Of a stretch of 64,000 nucleotides of DNA, positions 36,087 to 44,973 are shown in pieces. The DNA lies in the NCBI RefSeq assembly GCF_019733355.1, contig NZ_JAIHLQ010000005.1, positions 186,001-250,000 on the forward strand, written 5' to 3'. Below the pieces are notes generated by a model. It was not told the DNA's origin, searched no databases, and saw only the letters and a list, made by a program, of their open reading frames with translations. Numbering within the stretch: position 1 is the first letter of the stretch; each line of letters starts with the position of its first letter. Source of the stretch: Pseudomonas baetica (GTDB taxonomy: Bacteria > Pseudomonadota > Gammaproteobacteria > Pseudomonadales > Pseudomonadaceae). The position numbers and the translations under genes are program-made.

Positions 36087-37178
36087 TTATTCGGAGGGCA
36101 CGTATTCTACAACTTCCAGATCGAAACCGGATATCGCATTAAATTTCATGGGTGCCGACATCAAGCGCATTTTGCGCACACCGAGGTCACGCAGGATCTG
36201 CGAACCGGCACCGACGATGCTGTAAGTGGTCGGTTTTTTCACCACAGCCTGATCAGCGGTTTCACGGATGTGCGCCAGCAGCACGTCACCATCCAGCGGA
36301 TGACCGAGCAACAGCACCACACCGCTGCCGGCCTCGGCAACCGCCGTCATGGCGGCGCGCAGGCTCCAGCGGCCCGGTTGCTTGACCATCAGCAGGTCGC
36401 GCAGCGGGTCCATATTGTGTACGCGAACCAGCGTTGGCTCTTCGGCGCAAACAGAGCCCAATGTCAGGGCCATGTGCACGTCGCCTTCCACCGAATCACG
36501 ATAGGTCACCAGGTTGAATTGGCCCAGTTCGCTGTCCAGTGGCTGCTCGGCAATCCGCTGAACGGTACGTTCGTGGATCATCCGGTAGTGAATCAGGTCG
36601 GCGATGGTGCCGATCTTGATGTTGTGGTCGGCGGCGAACGCTTCCAGTTCGGTGCGACGGGACATGGTGCCGTCGTCGTTCATCACTTCACAGATCACGC
36701 CGCTCGGCTCGAAACCGGCCATGCGCGCCAGGTCGCAAGCGGCTTCAGTGTGACCGGCGCGAGCCAGGGTGCCACCGGCCTGAGCCATCAGCGGGAAGAT
36801 GTGGCCCGGGCTCACGATGTCTTCGGCCTTGGCGTCTTTGGCCGCAGCCGCTTGCACGGTGCGCGCACGGTCGGCGGCGGAGATGCCGGTGGTCACGCCT
36901 TCGGCGGCTTCGATCGACACGGTGAACTTGGTACCGAAGCCGGAACCGTTGCGTGGCGCCATCAGTGGCAGCTTCAGCAGCTCGCAGCGCTCACGGCTCA
37001 TCGGCATACAGATCAGGCCACGGGCGTGCTTGGCCATGAAATTGATGTGTTCGGCCTTGCAGCATTCGGCGGCCATGATCAGGTCGCCTTCGTTCTCGCG
37101 GTCTTCGTCATCCATGAGGATGACCATCTTGCCTTGGCGGATGTCTTCAACCAGTTCTTCGATGCTATTGAGCGCCAC
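36087..37178 (-). CDS. ribBA: 3,4-dihydroxy-2-butanone 4-phosphate synthase with degenerate GTP cyclohydrolase II domain
   Basis: A 363-residue bifunctional-type protein. The N-terminal RibB domain (about 1-205) is intact: MDDEDRENEGDLIMAAE, SPGHIFPL, RAGHTEAACDLARMAG and CEVMNDDGTM. It makes dihydroxybutanone phosphate from ribulose 5-phosphate. The C-terminal GTP cyclohydrolase II-like domain (about 210-363) lacks the three zinc cysteines: the expected C-x10-C-x-C segment reads HNMDPLRDLLMVK and following. It is therefore probably inactive as a cyclohydrolase, consistent with a separate intact ribA at 31892. It lies 32 bases after riboflavin synthase. Confidence 0.93.
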   Translation of the reverse strand: MALNSIEELVEDIRQGKMVILMDDEDRENEGDLIMAAECCKAEHINFMAKHARGLICMPMSRERCELLKLPLMAPRNGSGFGTKFTVSIEAAEGVTTGISAADRARTVQAAAAKDAKAEDIVSPGHIFPLMAQAGGTLARAGHTEAACDLARMAGFEPSGVICEVMNDDGTMSRRTELEAFAADHNIKIGTIADLIHYRMIHERTVQRIAEQPLDSELGQFNLVTYRDSVEGDVHMALTLGSVCAEEPTLVRVHNMDPLRDLLMVKQPGRWSLRAAMTAVAEAGSGVVLLLGHPLDGDVLLAHIRETADQAVVKKPTTYSIVGAGSQILRDLGVRKMRLMSAPMKFNAISGFDLEVVEYVPSE

Positions 37179-37210
37179 AAGGCACCCCCCTTCTTTCGAA
37201 ATTAAGAGCT

Positions 37211-37876
37211 TCAGGATTTGAGGTAGCCGTTTTGGGCCAGAAAGCTTTCAGTGATCGTGCCACCAGCGCTCGGCTCTGCGGCCTTGTCACCCAACAGCAG
37301 GCGCTCCAGATAACGCGCCAGCAAGTCGACTTCCAGGTTCACCCGACGACCTGGCTTGTAAGAAGCCATGATGGTTTCGCTCAGGGTGTGCGGAATGATC
37401 GTCAGCATGAATTCAGCGCCATCGACCGCGTTCACGGTCAGGCTGGTGCCGTCGACGGTGATCGAGCCTTTATGGGCGATGTACTTGGCCAGTTCCTTCG
37501 GCGCGCGGATGCGAAATTCCACGGCGCGGGCATTGTCGGCGCGGGAGACGATTTCGCCGACACCGTCGACGTGACCGCTGACCAAGTGCCCGCCAAGACG
37601 GGTGGTCGGGGTCAGGGCTTTTTCCAGGTTGACCGGGCTGCCGCTTTTCAGGTCATTCATGGCGGTGCAGTCCAGCGTTTCGCGGCTGACGTCGGCAGCA
37701 AAGCCGTCGCCCGGCAGCTCAACGGCGGTCAGGCAGACGCCGTTGACGGCGATGCTGTCGCCGAGCTTGACGTCGCTCAGGTCAAGCTTGCCGGTTGCGA
37801 CGTGCACCCGCACATCGCCGCCCTTTGGGGTCAGTGCACAGATGCTGCCGATGGATTCGATGATGCCGGTAAACAT
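37211..37876 (-). CDS. ribE: Riboflavin synthase
   Basis: A 221-residue enzyme dismutating two lumazines to riboflavin. Two lumazine-binding repeats are visible: the first starts MFTGIIESIGSI with SIAVNGVCLTA, the second has LGGHLVSGHVDGVGE and SITVDGTSLTVNAV. The usual C-terminal helix follows (ARYLERLL). Length is normal. It is between ribD and ribBA. The gene is called ribC in some naming schemes. Confidence 0.97.
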   Translation of the reverse strand: MFTGIIESIGSICALTPKGGDVRVHVATGKLDLSDVKLGDSIAVNGVCLTAVELPGDGFAADVSRETLDCTAMNDLKSGSPVNLEKALTPTTRLGGHLVSGHVDGVGEIVSRADNARAVEFRIRAPKELAKYIAHKGSITVDGTSLTVNAVDGAEFMLTIIPHTLSETIMASYKPGRRVNLEVDLLARYLERLLLGDKAAEPSAGGTITESFLAQNGYLKS

Positions 37877-37923
37877 GGGGTTCTCCTTGAGAACTGGGCC
37901 AGCGCTAACGCGATGGCCGGGAA

Positions 37924-39057
37924 TTATACGCTCGCCGCAACGACAGGGATCGCAGTGACTCGCCAGTCATCGCCCACCGCGCGGATTTCGCTGATTTTCA
38001 GTTCGGGAGCGTCCTTCATATAGCTCAGCGGCCAATCCAAAAGCGGACGCGCCGTAGAACCAAGGAACTTGCCGGCGATGAAAATCACGAACTCATCGAC
38101 CAGACCGAGCTGGGCAAAAGCACCGGCCAGACGCGGGCCGGCCTCGACCAATACTTCGTTGACGCCACGGTTGGCCAGTTCGACCAGCAGTTGATGCAGA
38201 TCGACCTGACCGTCATCACCCGGCACGATCAGACATTCCGGGCCGTTGGCGTATTGCTCCTCGACCGCCATGCAGGTGGCGACCAAAGCAGGGCCGGCCT
38301 TGAAGAACGGTGCATCCAGCGGCACGCGCAGGCGCCCGTCGATCAGCACCCGCAGCGGCGGACGGCTCATGGCCTGCGCCGTTTGCTCGGCATCCAGACC
38401 CAGTTCTTCAGCCCGTACGGTCAACCGCGCGCCGTCGGCCAGTACCGTGTCGGCACCGGTCAGCACCACCGCCGCCTGGGCGCGCAACCGTTGCACCGCC
38501 GAACGCGCCGCCGGGCCGGTGATCCATTGGCTCTCGCCGCTTTCCATCGCCGTGCGGCCGTCCAGACTCATGGCCAGTTTGACTCGCACGAACGGCAAGC
38601 CGTGTTCCATGCGTTTCAGAAAACCTTGATTGAGCCGGCGTGCCTCGCCTTCCAGTACGCCGCTTGCGGTGGCGATCCCGGCATCGGCCAGACGCTGCAA
38701 CCCACGACCGGCCACTTGCGGATTGGGATCACGCATCGCCGCGACCACCCGGCCAACGCCAGCATTCACCAGCGCATCGGCGCACGGCGGTGTACGGCCG
38801 TGGTGACTGCACGGCTCCAGCGTGACGTAAGCGGTGGCGCCCCGGGCCAGTTCACCGGCAGCGCGCAAGGCGTGGACTTCAGCGTGAGGTTCGCCTGCGC
38901 GTTCGTGCCAGCCTTCGCCGACAATCTGCCCGTCCCGCACGATCACGCAGCCAACCCGGGGGTTGGGGTGCGTGGTGTAGTGACCTTTGCGCGCCAGTTC
39001 CAGCGCACGGGCCATGAAGTGGGCGTCGAGGATGGCCTGCTCGGCGACGGTGGTCAT
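37924..39057 (-). CDS. ribD: Bifunctional riboflavin deaminase/reductase
   Basis: A 377-residue two-domain enzyme. The N-terminal cytidine-deaminase-like domain has the zinc site HAEVHAL and [11 protein letters not shown] (residues about 50-90). The C-terminal reductase domain has [11 protein letters not shown] and a substrate-binding [12 protein letters not shown] segment. It carries out the second and third steps on the GTP-derived pyrimidine. Its ATG overlaps the nrdR stop (ATGA), so nrdR-ribD form one operon unit. Confidence 0.96.
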   Translation of the reverse strand: MTTVAEQAILDAHFMARALELARKGHYTTHPNPRVGCVIVRDGQIVGEGWHERAGEPHAEVHALRAAGELARGATAYVTLEPCSHHGRTPPCADALVNAGVGRVVAAMRDPNPQVAGRGLQRLADAGIATASGVLEGEARRLNQGFLKRMEHGLPFVRVKLAMSLDGRTAMESGESQWITGPAARSAVQRLRAQAAVVLTGADTVLADGARLTVRAEELGLDAEQTAQAMSRPPLRVLIDGRLRVPLDAPFFKAGPALVATCMAVEEQYANGPECLIVPGDDGQVDLHQLLVELANRGVNEVLVEAGPRLAGAFAQLGLVDEFVIFIAGKFLGSTARPLLDWPLSYMKDAPELKISEIRAVGDDWRVTAIPVVAASV

Positions 39058-39518
39058 TCTTTCACCGGTTCGCGGGCGAGACGGTCGATCTCTTCGCGGA
39101 ACTCGTTGAGGTCCTGGAAGCGTTTGTAGACCGAGGCGAAACGGATGTAGGCGACTTCATCAAGCTTTTGCAATTCGGCCATCACCAGTTCGCCGACCAC
39201 GAGGGATTTGACCTCGCGCTCGCCGGTGGCGCGCAGTTTGTGCTTGATGTGGACCAAAGAGGATTCGAGGCGCTCGACGCTCACCGGACGTTTCTCCAGG
39301 GCGCGTTGCATGCCGGCGCGGAGTTTCTCTTCGTCGAACGGTTGGCGGCTGCCATCGGTTTTGATCAGGCGCGGCAACACCAGTTCGGCCGTCTCGAATG
39401 TCGTGAAACGCTCGCCGCAGGCCAGGCATTCACGCCGGCGGCGCACCTGTTCGCCCTCGGCGACCAGACGCGAGTCGATGACCTTGGTGTCGTTGGCACC
39501 GCAGAAGGGACAGTGCAT
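39054..39518 (-). CDS. nrdR: Transcriptional repressor NrdR
   Basis: A 154-residue repressor of ribonucleotide reductase genes that senses ATP and dATP. The N-terminal zinc ribbon has [13 protein letters not shown] and [15 protein letters not shown] (four cysteines), followed by an ATP-cone domain ([19 protein letters not shown]). The ATG at 39518 gives the standard start and length; longer upstream frames are not used. It heads the nrdR-ribD-ribE-ribBA-ribH-nusB-thiL-pgpA series and is divergent from the lipoprotein gene. Confidence 0.97.
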   Translation of the reverse strand: MHCPFCGANDTKVIDSRLVAEGEQVRRRRECLACGERFTTFETAELVLPRLIKTDGSRQPFDEEKLRAGMQRALEKRPVSVERLESSLVHIKHKLRATGEREVKSLVVGELVMAELQKLDEVAYIRFASVYKRFQDLNEFREEIDRLAREPVKE

Positions 39519-39646
39519 GGTGGCTGGCAACAAAAAAAGGGAGGGCCATGGTAGCGCATCCCCGTGGCAAGACAAGCCATAGGGTTTGCGGTATACAGAC
39601 GGGCATGATCGTTTGATCCATGGATTTCATTTTTCCGGAGCTGCCA

Positions 39647-40111
39647 ATGCCGTTACGTCCGCTCGTTTTGCTCAGTCTTTTCAGCCTGCTGGTGGCCTGC
39701 GGCAGCGACGCCCCCAAGCCTCAGCCCCCCACGCCGGGCCCGGCGCCACAACAGGCGCAGAAAAAAGCCAAAGAAGCGGCTGACCTCGGCCCGTTGCCGG
39801 CTTATCAACGGGAACTGAGCGGCACCCTGCAAGGCGTGCCGGCCGGTGCTGAAGTCGAACTGGCGCTGCTGGTGATCGATGAGAAGGATCGCCCGCAGCA
39901 ATTGCTCGCCAGTTCCAGCCTGATCGGCAACAACCAGATTCTTCCGTTCCATGTGCGCTTCAACCCCGAGGCTTTCCCGGCCGGGGCGCGGGTTGAATTG
40001 CGTGGCCGCGCCAGCCAGTCCGGTCAGTTGATTTTGCATCTGCCGTCACAAACCATTACCCAGGCGACCACTCAGGCACTGGGCCAACTGCAATTTGTCA
40101 AAGCACCATGA
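39647..40111 (+). CDS. YbaY-family lipoprotein
   Basis: A 154-residue predicted lipoprotein. The ATG at 39647 has GGAG 7 bases upstream and gives MPLRPLVLLSLFSLLVAC, a signal peptide ending in the lipobox LVAC with Cys18. A Pro/Gln-rich linker leads to a beta-rich YbaY-type domain (about 55-150, ELSGTLQGVPAGAEVELALLVIDEKD ... ILPFHVRFNP). Function is unknown; the family is periplasmic and envelope-associated. It overlaps the next gene by 4 bases. Confidence 0.85.
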   Translation: MPLRPLVLLSLFSLLVACGSDAPKPQPPTPGPAPQQAQKKAKEAADLGPLPAYQRELSGTLQGVPAGAEVELALLVIDEKDRPQQLLASSSLIGNNQILPFHVRFNPEAFPAGARVELRGRASQSGQLILHLPSQTITQATTQALGQLQFVKAP

Positions 40112-40764
40112 ATGCACCGCTCGACCTGCAACAGGCATTGGGTGAACTGCTCGGCGACGCCAGGCTGAAAGCCTGTGCGTTGCCGGACACCGATTTGCAG
40201 TTGTGGCTGATCGACGGCGACAACATGGCGCGCGAATTCAGCCAGGAAGAAACCCAACGGATTCTGCACGAGCCGCCGTACTGGAGTTTTTGCTGGGCCA
40301 GCGGCCTGGCGGTGGCGCGTTATCTGGCCGAGTTCCCCGAATGGGTACGCGGCAAACGCGTGCTGGATTTCGGCGCCGGTTCCGGTATTGCCGCGATTGC
40401 GGCGGTGAAGGCCGGGGCGCTGGAAGTGGTGGCCTGCGATCTCGATCCGCTGGCGATTGCCGCGTGCAGGGCGAATGCCGAACTCAATGACGTGCAGATG
40501 GGTTATTCGACGGATTTCTTTGCCGAGGCGGATCGCTTTGATCTGATTCTGGTGGCGGATGTGTTGTACGACCGGGCGAATCTGCCGTTGCTCGATGCGT
40601 TTCTCAGCCGTGGCCGCGAAGCGCTGGTGGCGGATTCGCGGGTTCGGGACTTTCGCCATCCGTTGTATGAGCGCATTGAAATGCTGGAGGCGATGACCTT
40701 GCCGGATCTGGCCGAACCTGAGGAATTTCGGCATGTCAGCCTGTACCACGCGCGGCGTGACTAA
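40108..40764 (+). CDS. Class I SAM-dependent methyltransferase (PrmA/ETFB-lysine methyltransferase-like)
   Basis: A 218-residue Rossmann-fold methyltransferase. SAM-binding motif I is VLDFGAGSGIAAIAA near residue 88, the acidic motif II is VACDLDPLA near 108, and the catalytic-region motif is LVADVLYD near 150. The PYWSFCWASGLAVARYL segment resembles protein lysine methyltransferases of the ETFB/METTL20 type. The substrate is not known; a protein lysine is a reasonable guess. It is translationally coupled to the lipoprotein gene, although a functional link is not evident. Confidence 0.85.
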   Translation: MNAPLDLQQALGELLGDARLKACALPDTDLQLWLIDGDNMAREFSQEETQRILHEPPYWSFCWASGLAVARYLAEFPEWVRGKRVLDFGAGSGIAAIAAVKAGALEVVACDLDPLAIAACRANAELNDVQMGYSTDFFAEADRFDLILVADVLYDRANLPLLDAFLSRGREALVADSRVRDFRHPLYERIEMLEAMTLPDLAEPEEFRHVSLYHARRD

Positions 40765-40785
40765 AGGCTTCGTCGGAACGCCGCC

Positions 40786-40860
40786 CGGAGCAGGCTCGCT
40801 CCCACAGGGTTTTGTGAACGACATCAATCCAGTGTGGGAGCGGGCTTGCTCGCGAAAGCG
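40786..40860. repeat. REP-type inverted pair upstream of cnoX-like gene
   Basis: CGGAGCAGGCTCGCTCCCACAGGG (left, degraded) and AGTGTGGGAGCGGGCTTGCTCGCGAAAGCG (right) face each other across about 25 bases, tips outward. It separates the methyltransferase and thioredoxin genes, which are on the same strand. Confidence 0.82.
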
Positions 40861-40956
40861 CTCTGTCAGGCGACACATCTCTCAAACCTGCCCCGCTTCC
40901 GGCCACACCCCACCAAGCCTTATAGTTGCCCCATCCACGCTTTTACGAGATCTCCC

Positions 40957-41829
40957 ATGAGTCAGCCAACGCCGTACATCTTCGACGCCACGACTGCCGA
41001 TTTCGATCAGTCGGTGATCGAGGCTTCCTTCAATAAACCCGTGCTGGTGGATTTCTGGGCCGAATGGTGTGCGCCGTGCAAGGCGCTGATGCCGATGCTG
41101 CAAGGCATTGCCGAGAGTTATCAGGGCGCGCTGCTGTTGGCCAAGGTCAATTGCGATATCGAGCAGGACATCGTCGACCGCTTCGGTATTCGCAGCCTGC
41201 CGACCGTGGTGCTGTTCAAGGACGGTCAACCGGTCGACGGTTTTGCCGGTGCACAACCGGAATCCGCCGTACGCGCCTTGCTCGAACCCCATGTGCAGAT
41301 GCCGCCACCTGCCGCAGCCGATCCGTTCGAACAGGCTCAGGCACTGTTCGATGACGGCCGCTTTGCCGATGCCGAAGCGGCGCTGGTGGTCATGCTCAAT
41401 GACGACAACACCAACGCCAAGGCCCTGATCCTGTACGCCCGTTGCCTGACCGAACGCGGTGAACTGAGCGAAGCGCAAACGGTGCTCGACGCGGTCAAGA
41501 GCGATGAGCACAAAGCCGCGCTGGCCGGGGCCAAGGCACAGATCAAGTTCCTCGGACTTGCCCGCGACCTGCCCGATGCCGCCGACCTGAAAGCACGGCT
41601 GGCGAAAGATCCGCAGGACGATGAGGCGGTGTATCAACTGGCGATCCAGCAACTCGCTCGCCAGCAATACGAAGCGGCGCTGGAGGCGATGCTCAAGCTG
41701 TTCATCCGCAACCGCAACTATGGCGAAGGTTTGCCGCACAAGACCTTGCTGCAGGTGTTCGAGTTGTTGGGTAACGATCACCCGCTGGTGACCGCCTACC
41801 GACGCAAAATGTTTGCGGCGCTGTACTAA
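40957..41829 (+). CDS. cnoX: Thioredoxin-TPR co-chaperone (CnoX/YbbN-like)
   Basis: A 290-residue protein with an N-terminal thioredoxin domain (about 1-110) and a C-terminal TPR-like helical region (about 115-285). The active-site sequence is WAEWCAPCK, a genuine CxxC; E. coli CnoX has lost one cysteine (SQHC), so this version may be redox-active. The ATG at 40957 gives MSQPTPYIFDATTADF, the family start; the frame extends 41 codons upstream through the REP but without support. It probably protects proteins during bleach or heat stress and hands them to GroEL, as shown for CnoX. Confidence 0.88.
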   Translation: MSQPTPYIFDATTADFDQSVIEASFNKPVLVDFWAEWCAPCKALMPMLQGIAESYQGALLLAKVNCDIEQDIVDRFGIRSLPTVVLFKDGQPVDGFAGAQPESAVRALLEPHVQMPPPAAADPFEQAQALFDDGRFADAEAALVVMLNDDNTNAKALILYARCLTERGELSEAQTVLDAVKSDEHKAALAGAKAQIKFLGLARDLPDAADLKARLAKDPQDDEAVYQLAIQQLARQQYEAALEAMLKLFIRNRNYGEGLPHKTLLQVFELLGNDHPLVTAYRRKMFAALY

Positions 41830-41833
41830 GCGC

Positions 41834-42190
41834 TCACTCGATCCAGCTGTAGAGCGGCGTATCCCCGCCGCTCGCCACTTTTACGTCCGAACTGTGCCGC
41901 AAGCGCACCAGCAGGCGCTTGCCCGCCGTCGCACTGCCGGTCAGTCCTTCCAACTGATCGAGCAGATCCGGGCCACTGAGTTGCCCGGCCTTGCGCAACA
42001 AATCCTGCGCTACCTGCCACAAGGCATCGTCTTGATTCAACGGTTTCACCGCTGGCGCCGCTGCGCTCTGCGGTTGCGCCGCCTGCGACTGCCCGCTCAT
42101 GGCCGAACCGAGCCGCGCCCAGTCGCTGTCATCCAGTTCCACCGTCAAATCCACCGGCACCTCGCCGACGGTTCCGCGTATCCGCAACAT
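41834..42190 (-). CDS. Conserved small protein of unknown function
   Basis: A 118-residue protein starting MLRIRGTVGEVPVDLTVEL, convergent with cnoX (4-base gap). An N-terminal beta segment (1-30), an Ala/Gln/Pro-rich linker (33-50) and a helical C-terminus (DDALWQVAQDLLRKAG ... LLDQLEGLTG) can be seen. There is no signal peptide. The same position is occupied by a hypothetical gene in other pseudomonads as far as remembered. No function is assigned. Confidence 0.7.
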   Translation of the reverse strand: MLRIRGTVGEVPVDLTVELDDSDWARLGSAMSGQSQAAQPQSAAAPAVKPLNQDDALWQVAQDLLRKAGQLSGPDLLDQLEGLTGSATAGKRLLVRLRHSSDVKVASGGDTPLYSWIE

Positions 42191-42276
42191 TGAGTTCGCT
42201 CCCGCACTTTTCTGACACGCATGCTCCCACGGGACTTGTGTAACGCCAAGCGCACGGGCAAACTCTGCGCACTTTC

Positions 42277-42294
42277 GTTATAAGATTACATAAC
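42277..42294. promoter_or_regulatory. Zur-like operator before the zinc operon
   Basis: GTTATAAGATTACATAAC has inverted arms GTTAT/ATAAC with an 8-base AT-rich centre. It resembles the GTTAT-type palindromes bound by the zinc repressor Zur and lies 32 bases before the ATG of the His-rich DUF2796 gene, a typical position for repression when zinc is plentiful. Confidence 0.6.
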
Positions 42295-42325
42295 AAACTC
42301 TTCACTTTACTTCCCGGAGACCGTC

Positions 42326-42931
42326 ATGCGTCGTCTGCTGCTCGCTTTGCCGTTTGCCCTGTTGCCGTTGGCCATCGCCCATGCGGCTGATGAGCATGAC
42401 CACGATCACGATCACGACCATGAGCACGGTAGCCTCGGTGCGCATGAACATGGTGTCGGTCGCCTGAATGCTGCGCTCGACGGGCAAACACTGGAGCTGG
42501 AACTGGAAAGCCCGGCGATGAATCTGGTCGGCTTCGAACACGTTGCCTCCACGGAGGCCGACAAGGCCAAAGTCGCCGCCGCCCGCGCGCAACTCGAAAA
42601 ACCGCTGGTGCTGTTCAACCTGCCTGCCGCTGCCGGTTGCAAAGTGGTCAGCCAGGAACTGGAAAGCCCGCTGTTCGGTGACACGCCACAGGCCGACGAT
42701 CATGACGACGATGAAGCCGACAAGGGCGGCCACGAACATCACCACGACCACAGCGAAATCCATGCTCACTATCAGTTCAACTGCACAGCCCCGGGCGCGT
42801 TGAAGACGCTGGATCTGGCGAACATCTTCAACACCTTCCCGGCGACCCAGAAAATTCAGGTACAACTGATCAGCGCCAGCGGCCAGCAAGGCACTGAAGT
42901 AACGGCCAAGGCTGCCGCGCTTAAGTTCTGA
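42326..42931 (+). CDS. zrgA: ZrgA-family (DUF2796) His-rich periplasmic zinc protein
   Basis: A 201-residue secreted protein with signal peptide MRRLLLALPFALLPLAIAHAA. It has two metal-ligand-rich stretches, DEHDHDHDHDHEHG near residue 24 and HEHHHDHSEIHAH near 140, within a DUF2796 fold. Such proteins bind zinc in the periplasm and are induced by zinc starvation. It is the first gene of a four-gene operon with an ABC ATPase, an FtsX-like permease and a DUF3299 protein, like P. aeruginosa PA4063-PA4066. The Zur-like palindrome upstream supports zinc control. Confidence 0.88.
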   Translation: MRRLLLALPFALLPLAIAHAADEHDHDHDHDHEHGSLGAHEHGVGRLNAALDGQTLELELESPAMNLVGFEHVASTEADKAKVAAARAQLEKPLVLFNLPAAAGCKVVSQELESPLFGDTPQADDHDDDEADKGGHEHHHDHSEIHAHYQFNCTAPGALKTLDLANIFNTFPATQKIQVQLISASGQQGTEVTAKAAALKF

Positions 42932-42984
42932 TTACTGCGAAACTCCCACAAGGGGGTATGTGTTCACTCCATGAAACTGGCGCC

Positions 42985-43695
42985 ATGACCCAAGCACTCA
43001 TCGAACTGTCCGACCTGGGCTTCAGTTGGCCCGGCCACCCGCCGCTGCTGGACATCCCGGCGTTTCGCCTGGAACCGGGCGAAACCCTGTTCCTCGAAGG
43101 CCCCAGCGGCAGCGGCAAGACCACCCTGCTTGGCTTGCTCGGCGGGGTACAGAAACCCGATCGCGGCAGCATTCGCCTGCTCGGCCAGGAGTTGACCGCA
43201 CTCTCCGCCGGTGCCCGCGATACGTTCCGCGTCGATCACACCGGCTACATCTTCCAGCAGTTCAACTTGCTGCCATTTCTCTCGGTGCGCGAGAACGTCG
43301 AGCTACCCTGCCACTTCTCCAGACTGCGCGCCGAACGGGCCAAACAGCGCCATGGCAGCGTCGATCAAGCCGCCGCCACCCTGCTCGCCCACCTGGGCCT
43401 GAAGGACGAGCGCATCCTCAGCCGTCGCGCCGACTCACTGTCGATCGGCCAGCAACAACGAGTCGCCGCCGCCCGTGCCTTGATCGGGCAGCCAGAATTG
43501 GTGATCGCTGACGAACCGACCTCGGCGCTGGATTACGACGCTCGGGAAAACTTTATCCGCTTGCTGTTCGCCGAATGCCGCGAGGCCGGTTCGAGCCTGC
43601 TGTTTGTCAGTCACGACCAGAGTCTGGCCCCGCTGTTCGACCGTCACCTGTCCCTGGCCGAGCTCAATCGCGCCGCCACGTCTGCCGAGGTCTGA
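42985..43695 (+). CDS. ABC transporter ATP-binding protein of the zinc-responsive operon
   Basis: A 236-residue ATPase of the LolD/MacB type. Walker A is GPSGSGKTTLLGLL near residue 38, the signature is LSIGQQQRVAAARAL near 152, and Walker B is LVIADEPTSALD near 172. The ATG at 42985 gives MTQALIELSDLGFSW; an earlier in-frame ATG at 42958 adds nine residues. It pairs with the permease that starts 1 base after its stop. Although zinc-regulated, the pair resembles exporters or lipoprotein-type machines rather than ZnuBC, so the direction of transport is not certain. Confidence 0.92.
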   Translation: MTQALIELSDLGFSWPGHPPLLDIPAFRLEPGETLFLEGPSGSGKTTLLGLLGGVQKPDRGSIRLLGQELTALSAGARDTFRVDHTGYIFQQFNLLPFLSVRENVELPCHFSRLRAERAKQRHGSVDQAAATLLAHLGLKDERILSRRADSLSIGQQQRVAAARALIGQPELVIADEPTSALDYDARENFIRLLFAECREAGSSLLFVSHDQSLAPLFDRHLSLAELNRAATSAEV

Positions 43696-43696
43696 G

Positions 43697-44962
43697 ATGT
43701 ATCTGTTTCGTCTGGCCATGGCCAGCCTGGCCAACCGCCGCTTTACCGCTTTGCTGACCGCGTTCGCCATCGCCCTGTCGGTCTGCTTGCTGCTGGCCGT
43801 CGAGCGCGTGCGCACCGAGGCCAAAGCCAGTTTCGCCAGCACCATCAGCGGCACCGACTTGATCGTCGGCGCCCGCTCCGGCTCGGTGAATCTGTTGTTG
43901 TACTCGGTGTTCCGCATCGGCAACGCCACCAACAACATCCGTTGGGACAGCTTCGAACACTTCGCCAATAACCCGAAAGTGAAATGGGCGATCCCCATGT
44001 CCCTCGGCGATTCCCATCGCGGTTATCGGGTGATGGGCACCAGCGAAGCATATTTCGAGCATTACCAGTACGGTCGCCGGCAACACTTGGAACTCGCGCA
44101 GGGGCGCGCCTTCGCCACCGATCCGTTCGAGGTGGTGCTCGGTGCTGAAGTGGCCGATGCCCTGCACTACAAACTCGGCGACAAACTGGTGCTGGCCCAC
44201 GGCGTGGCGGCAATCAGTCTGGTCAAACACGACGACAAACCGTTCACCGTGGTCGGCATTCTCAAACGCACCGGCACCCCGGTGGATCGTACGTTGCACA
44301 TCAGCCTTGGCGGCATGGAGGCCATCCACATCGACTGGCACAACGGCGTGCCGGCGCGGGGCAACGGGCGGATCACTGCCGATCAGGCGCGCAACATGGA
44401 CCTGACACCGCAAGCGATCACCGCGTTCATGCTCGGCCTCAACAGCAAGATTTCCACCTTTGCGCTGCAACGCGAGATCAACGAATTCCGTGGTGAACCG
44501 ATGTTGGCGATTCTGCCGGGCGTGGCGTTGCAGGAGTTGTGGAGCCTGATGAGCACCGCTGAAAAAGCACTGTTCGTGGTGTCCCTGTTCGTGGTGCTGA
44601 CCGGGTTGATCGGCATGCTCACAGCGATTCTCACCAGCCTCAACGAGCGCCGTCGCGAGATGGCGATTCTGCGTTCGGTCGGTGCGAGGCCGTGGCACAT
44701 CGCAAGCCTGCTGGTGCTGGAAGCCTTTGCCTTGGCGTTGGCCGGGGTGATCGCTGGGCTGGCGTTGTTGTACATCGGCATCGCCGCCGCGCAGGGTTAC
44801 GTGCAAGCCAATTACGGTTTGTATCTGCCGCTGGCGTGGCCGAGCGAGTATGAATGGACGCTGCTCGGTGGCATTCTGGCGGCCGCGCTGCTGATGGGCA
44901 GCGTGCCGGCCTGGCGCGCGTATCGCCAATCCTTGGCCGATGGCCTGTCGATCCGTTTATGA
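43697..44962 (+). CDS. FtsX/MacB-type ABC transporter permease of the zinc-responsive operon
   Basis: A 421-residue membrane protein starting MYLFRLAMASLANRRFTALL. An N-terminal transmembrane helix (about 18-36), a large MacB-like periplasmic domain (about 45-280) and three C-terminal helices of the FtsX domain (around 300, 350 and 395; LFVVSLFVVLTGLIGMLTAIL) are visible. NERRREMAILRSVGARPWHI is the hallmark coupling segment. It starts 1 base after the ATPase. It probably forms a mechanotransmission-type complex that works with the His-rich and DUF3299 periplasmic proteins. Confidence 0.9.
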   Translation: MYLFRLAMASLANRRFTALLTAFAIALSVCLLLAVERVRTEAKASFASTISGTDLIVGARSGSVNLLLYSVFRIGNATNNIRWDSFEHFANNPKVKWAIPMSLGDSHRGYRVMGTSEAYFEHYQYGRRQHLELAQGRAFATDPFEVVLGAEVADALHYKLGDKLVLAHGVAAISLVKHDDKPFTVVGILKRTGTPVDRTLHISLGGMEAIHIDWHNGVPARGNGRITADQARNMDLTPQAITAFMLGLNSKISTFALQREINEFRGEPMLAILPGVALQELWSLMSTAEKALFVVSLFVVLTGLIGMLTAILTSLNERRREMAILRSVGARPWHIASLLVLEAFALALAGVIAGLALLYIGIAAAQGYVQANYGLYLPLAWPSEYEWTLLGGILAAALLMGSVPAWRAYRQSLADGLSIRL

Positions 44963-44973
44963 GGATGTTCACC

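Noticed and set aside
35996..39060. FMN riboswitch in the riboflavin gene block
   Set aside because: The gaps of 91, 32 and 47 bases are too short for the element of about 130 bases and no conserved core was recognised.
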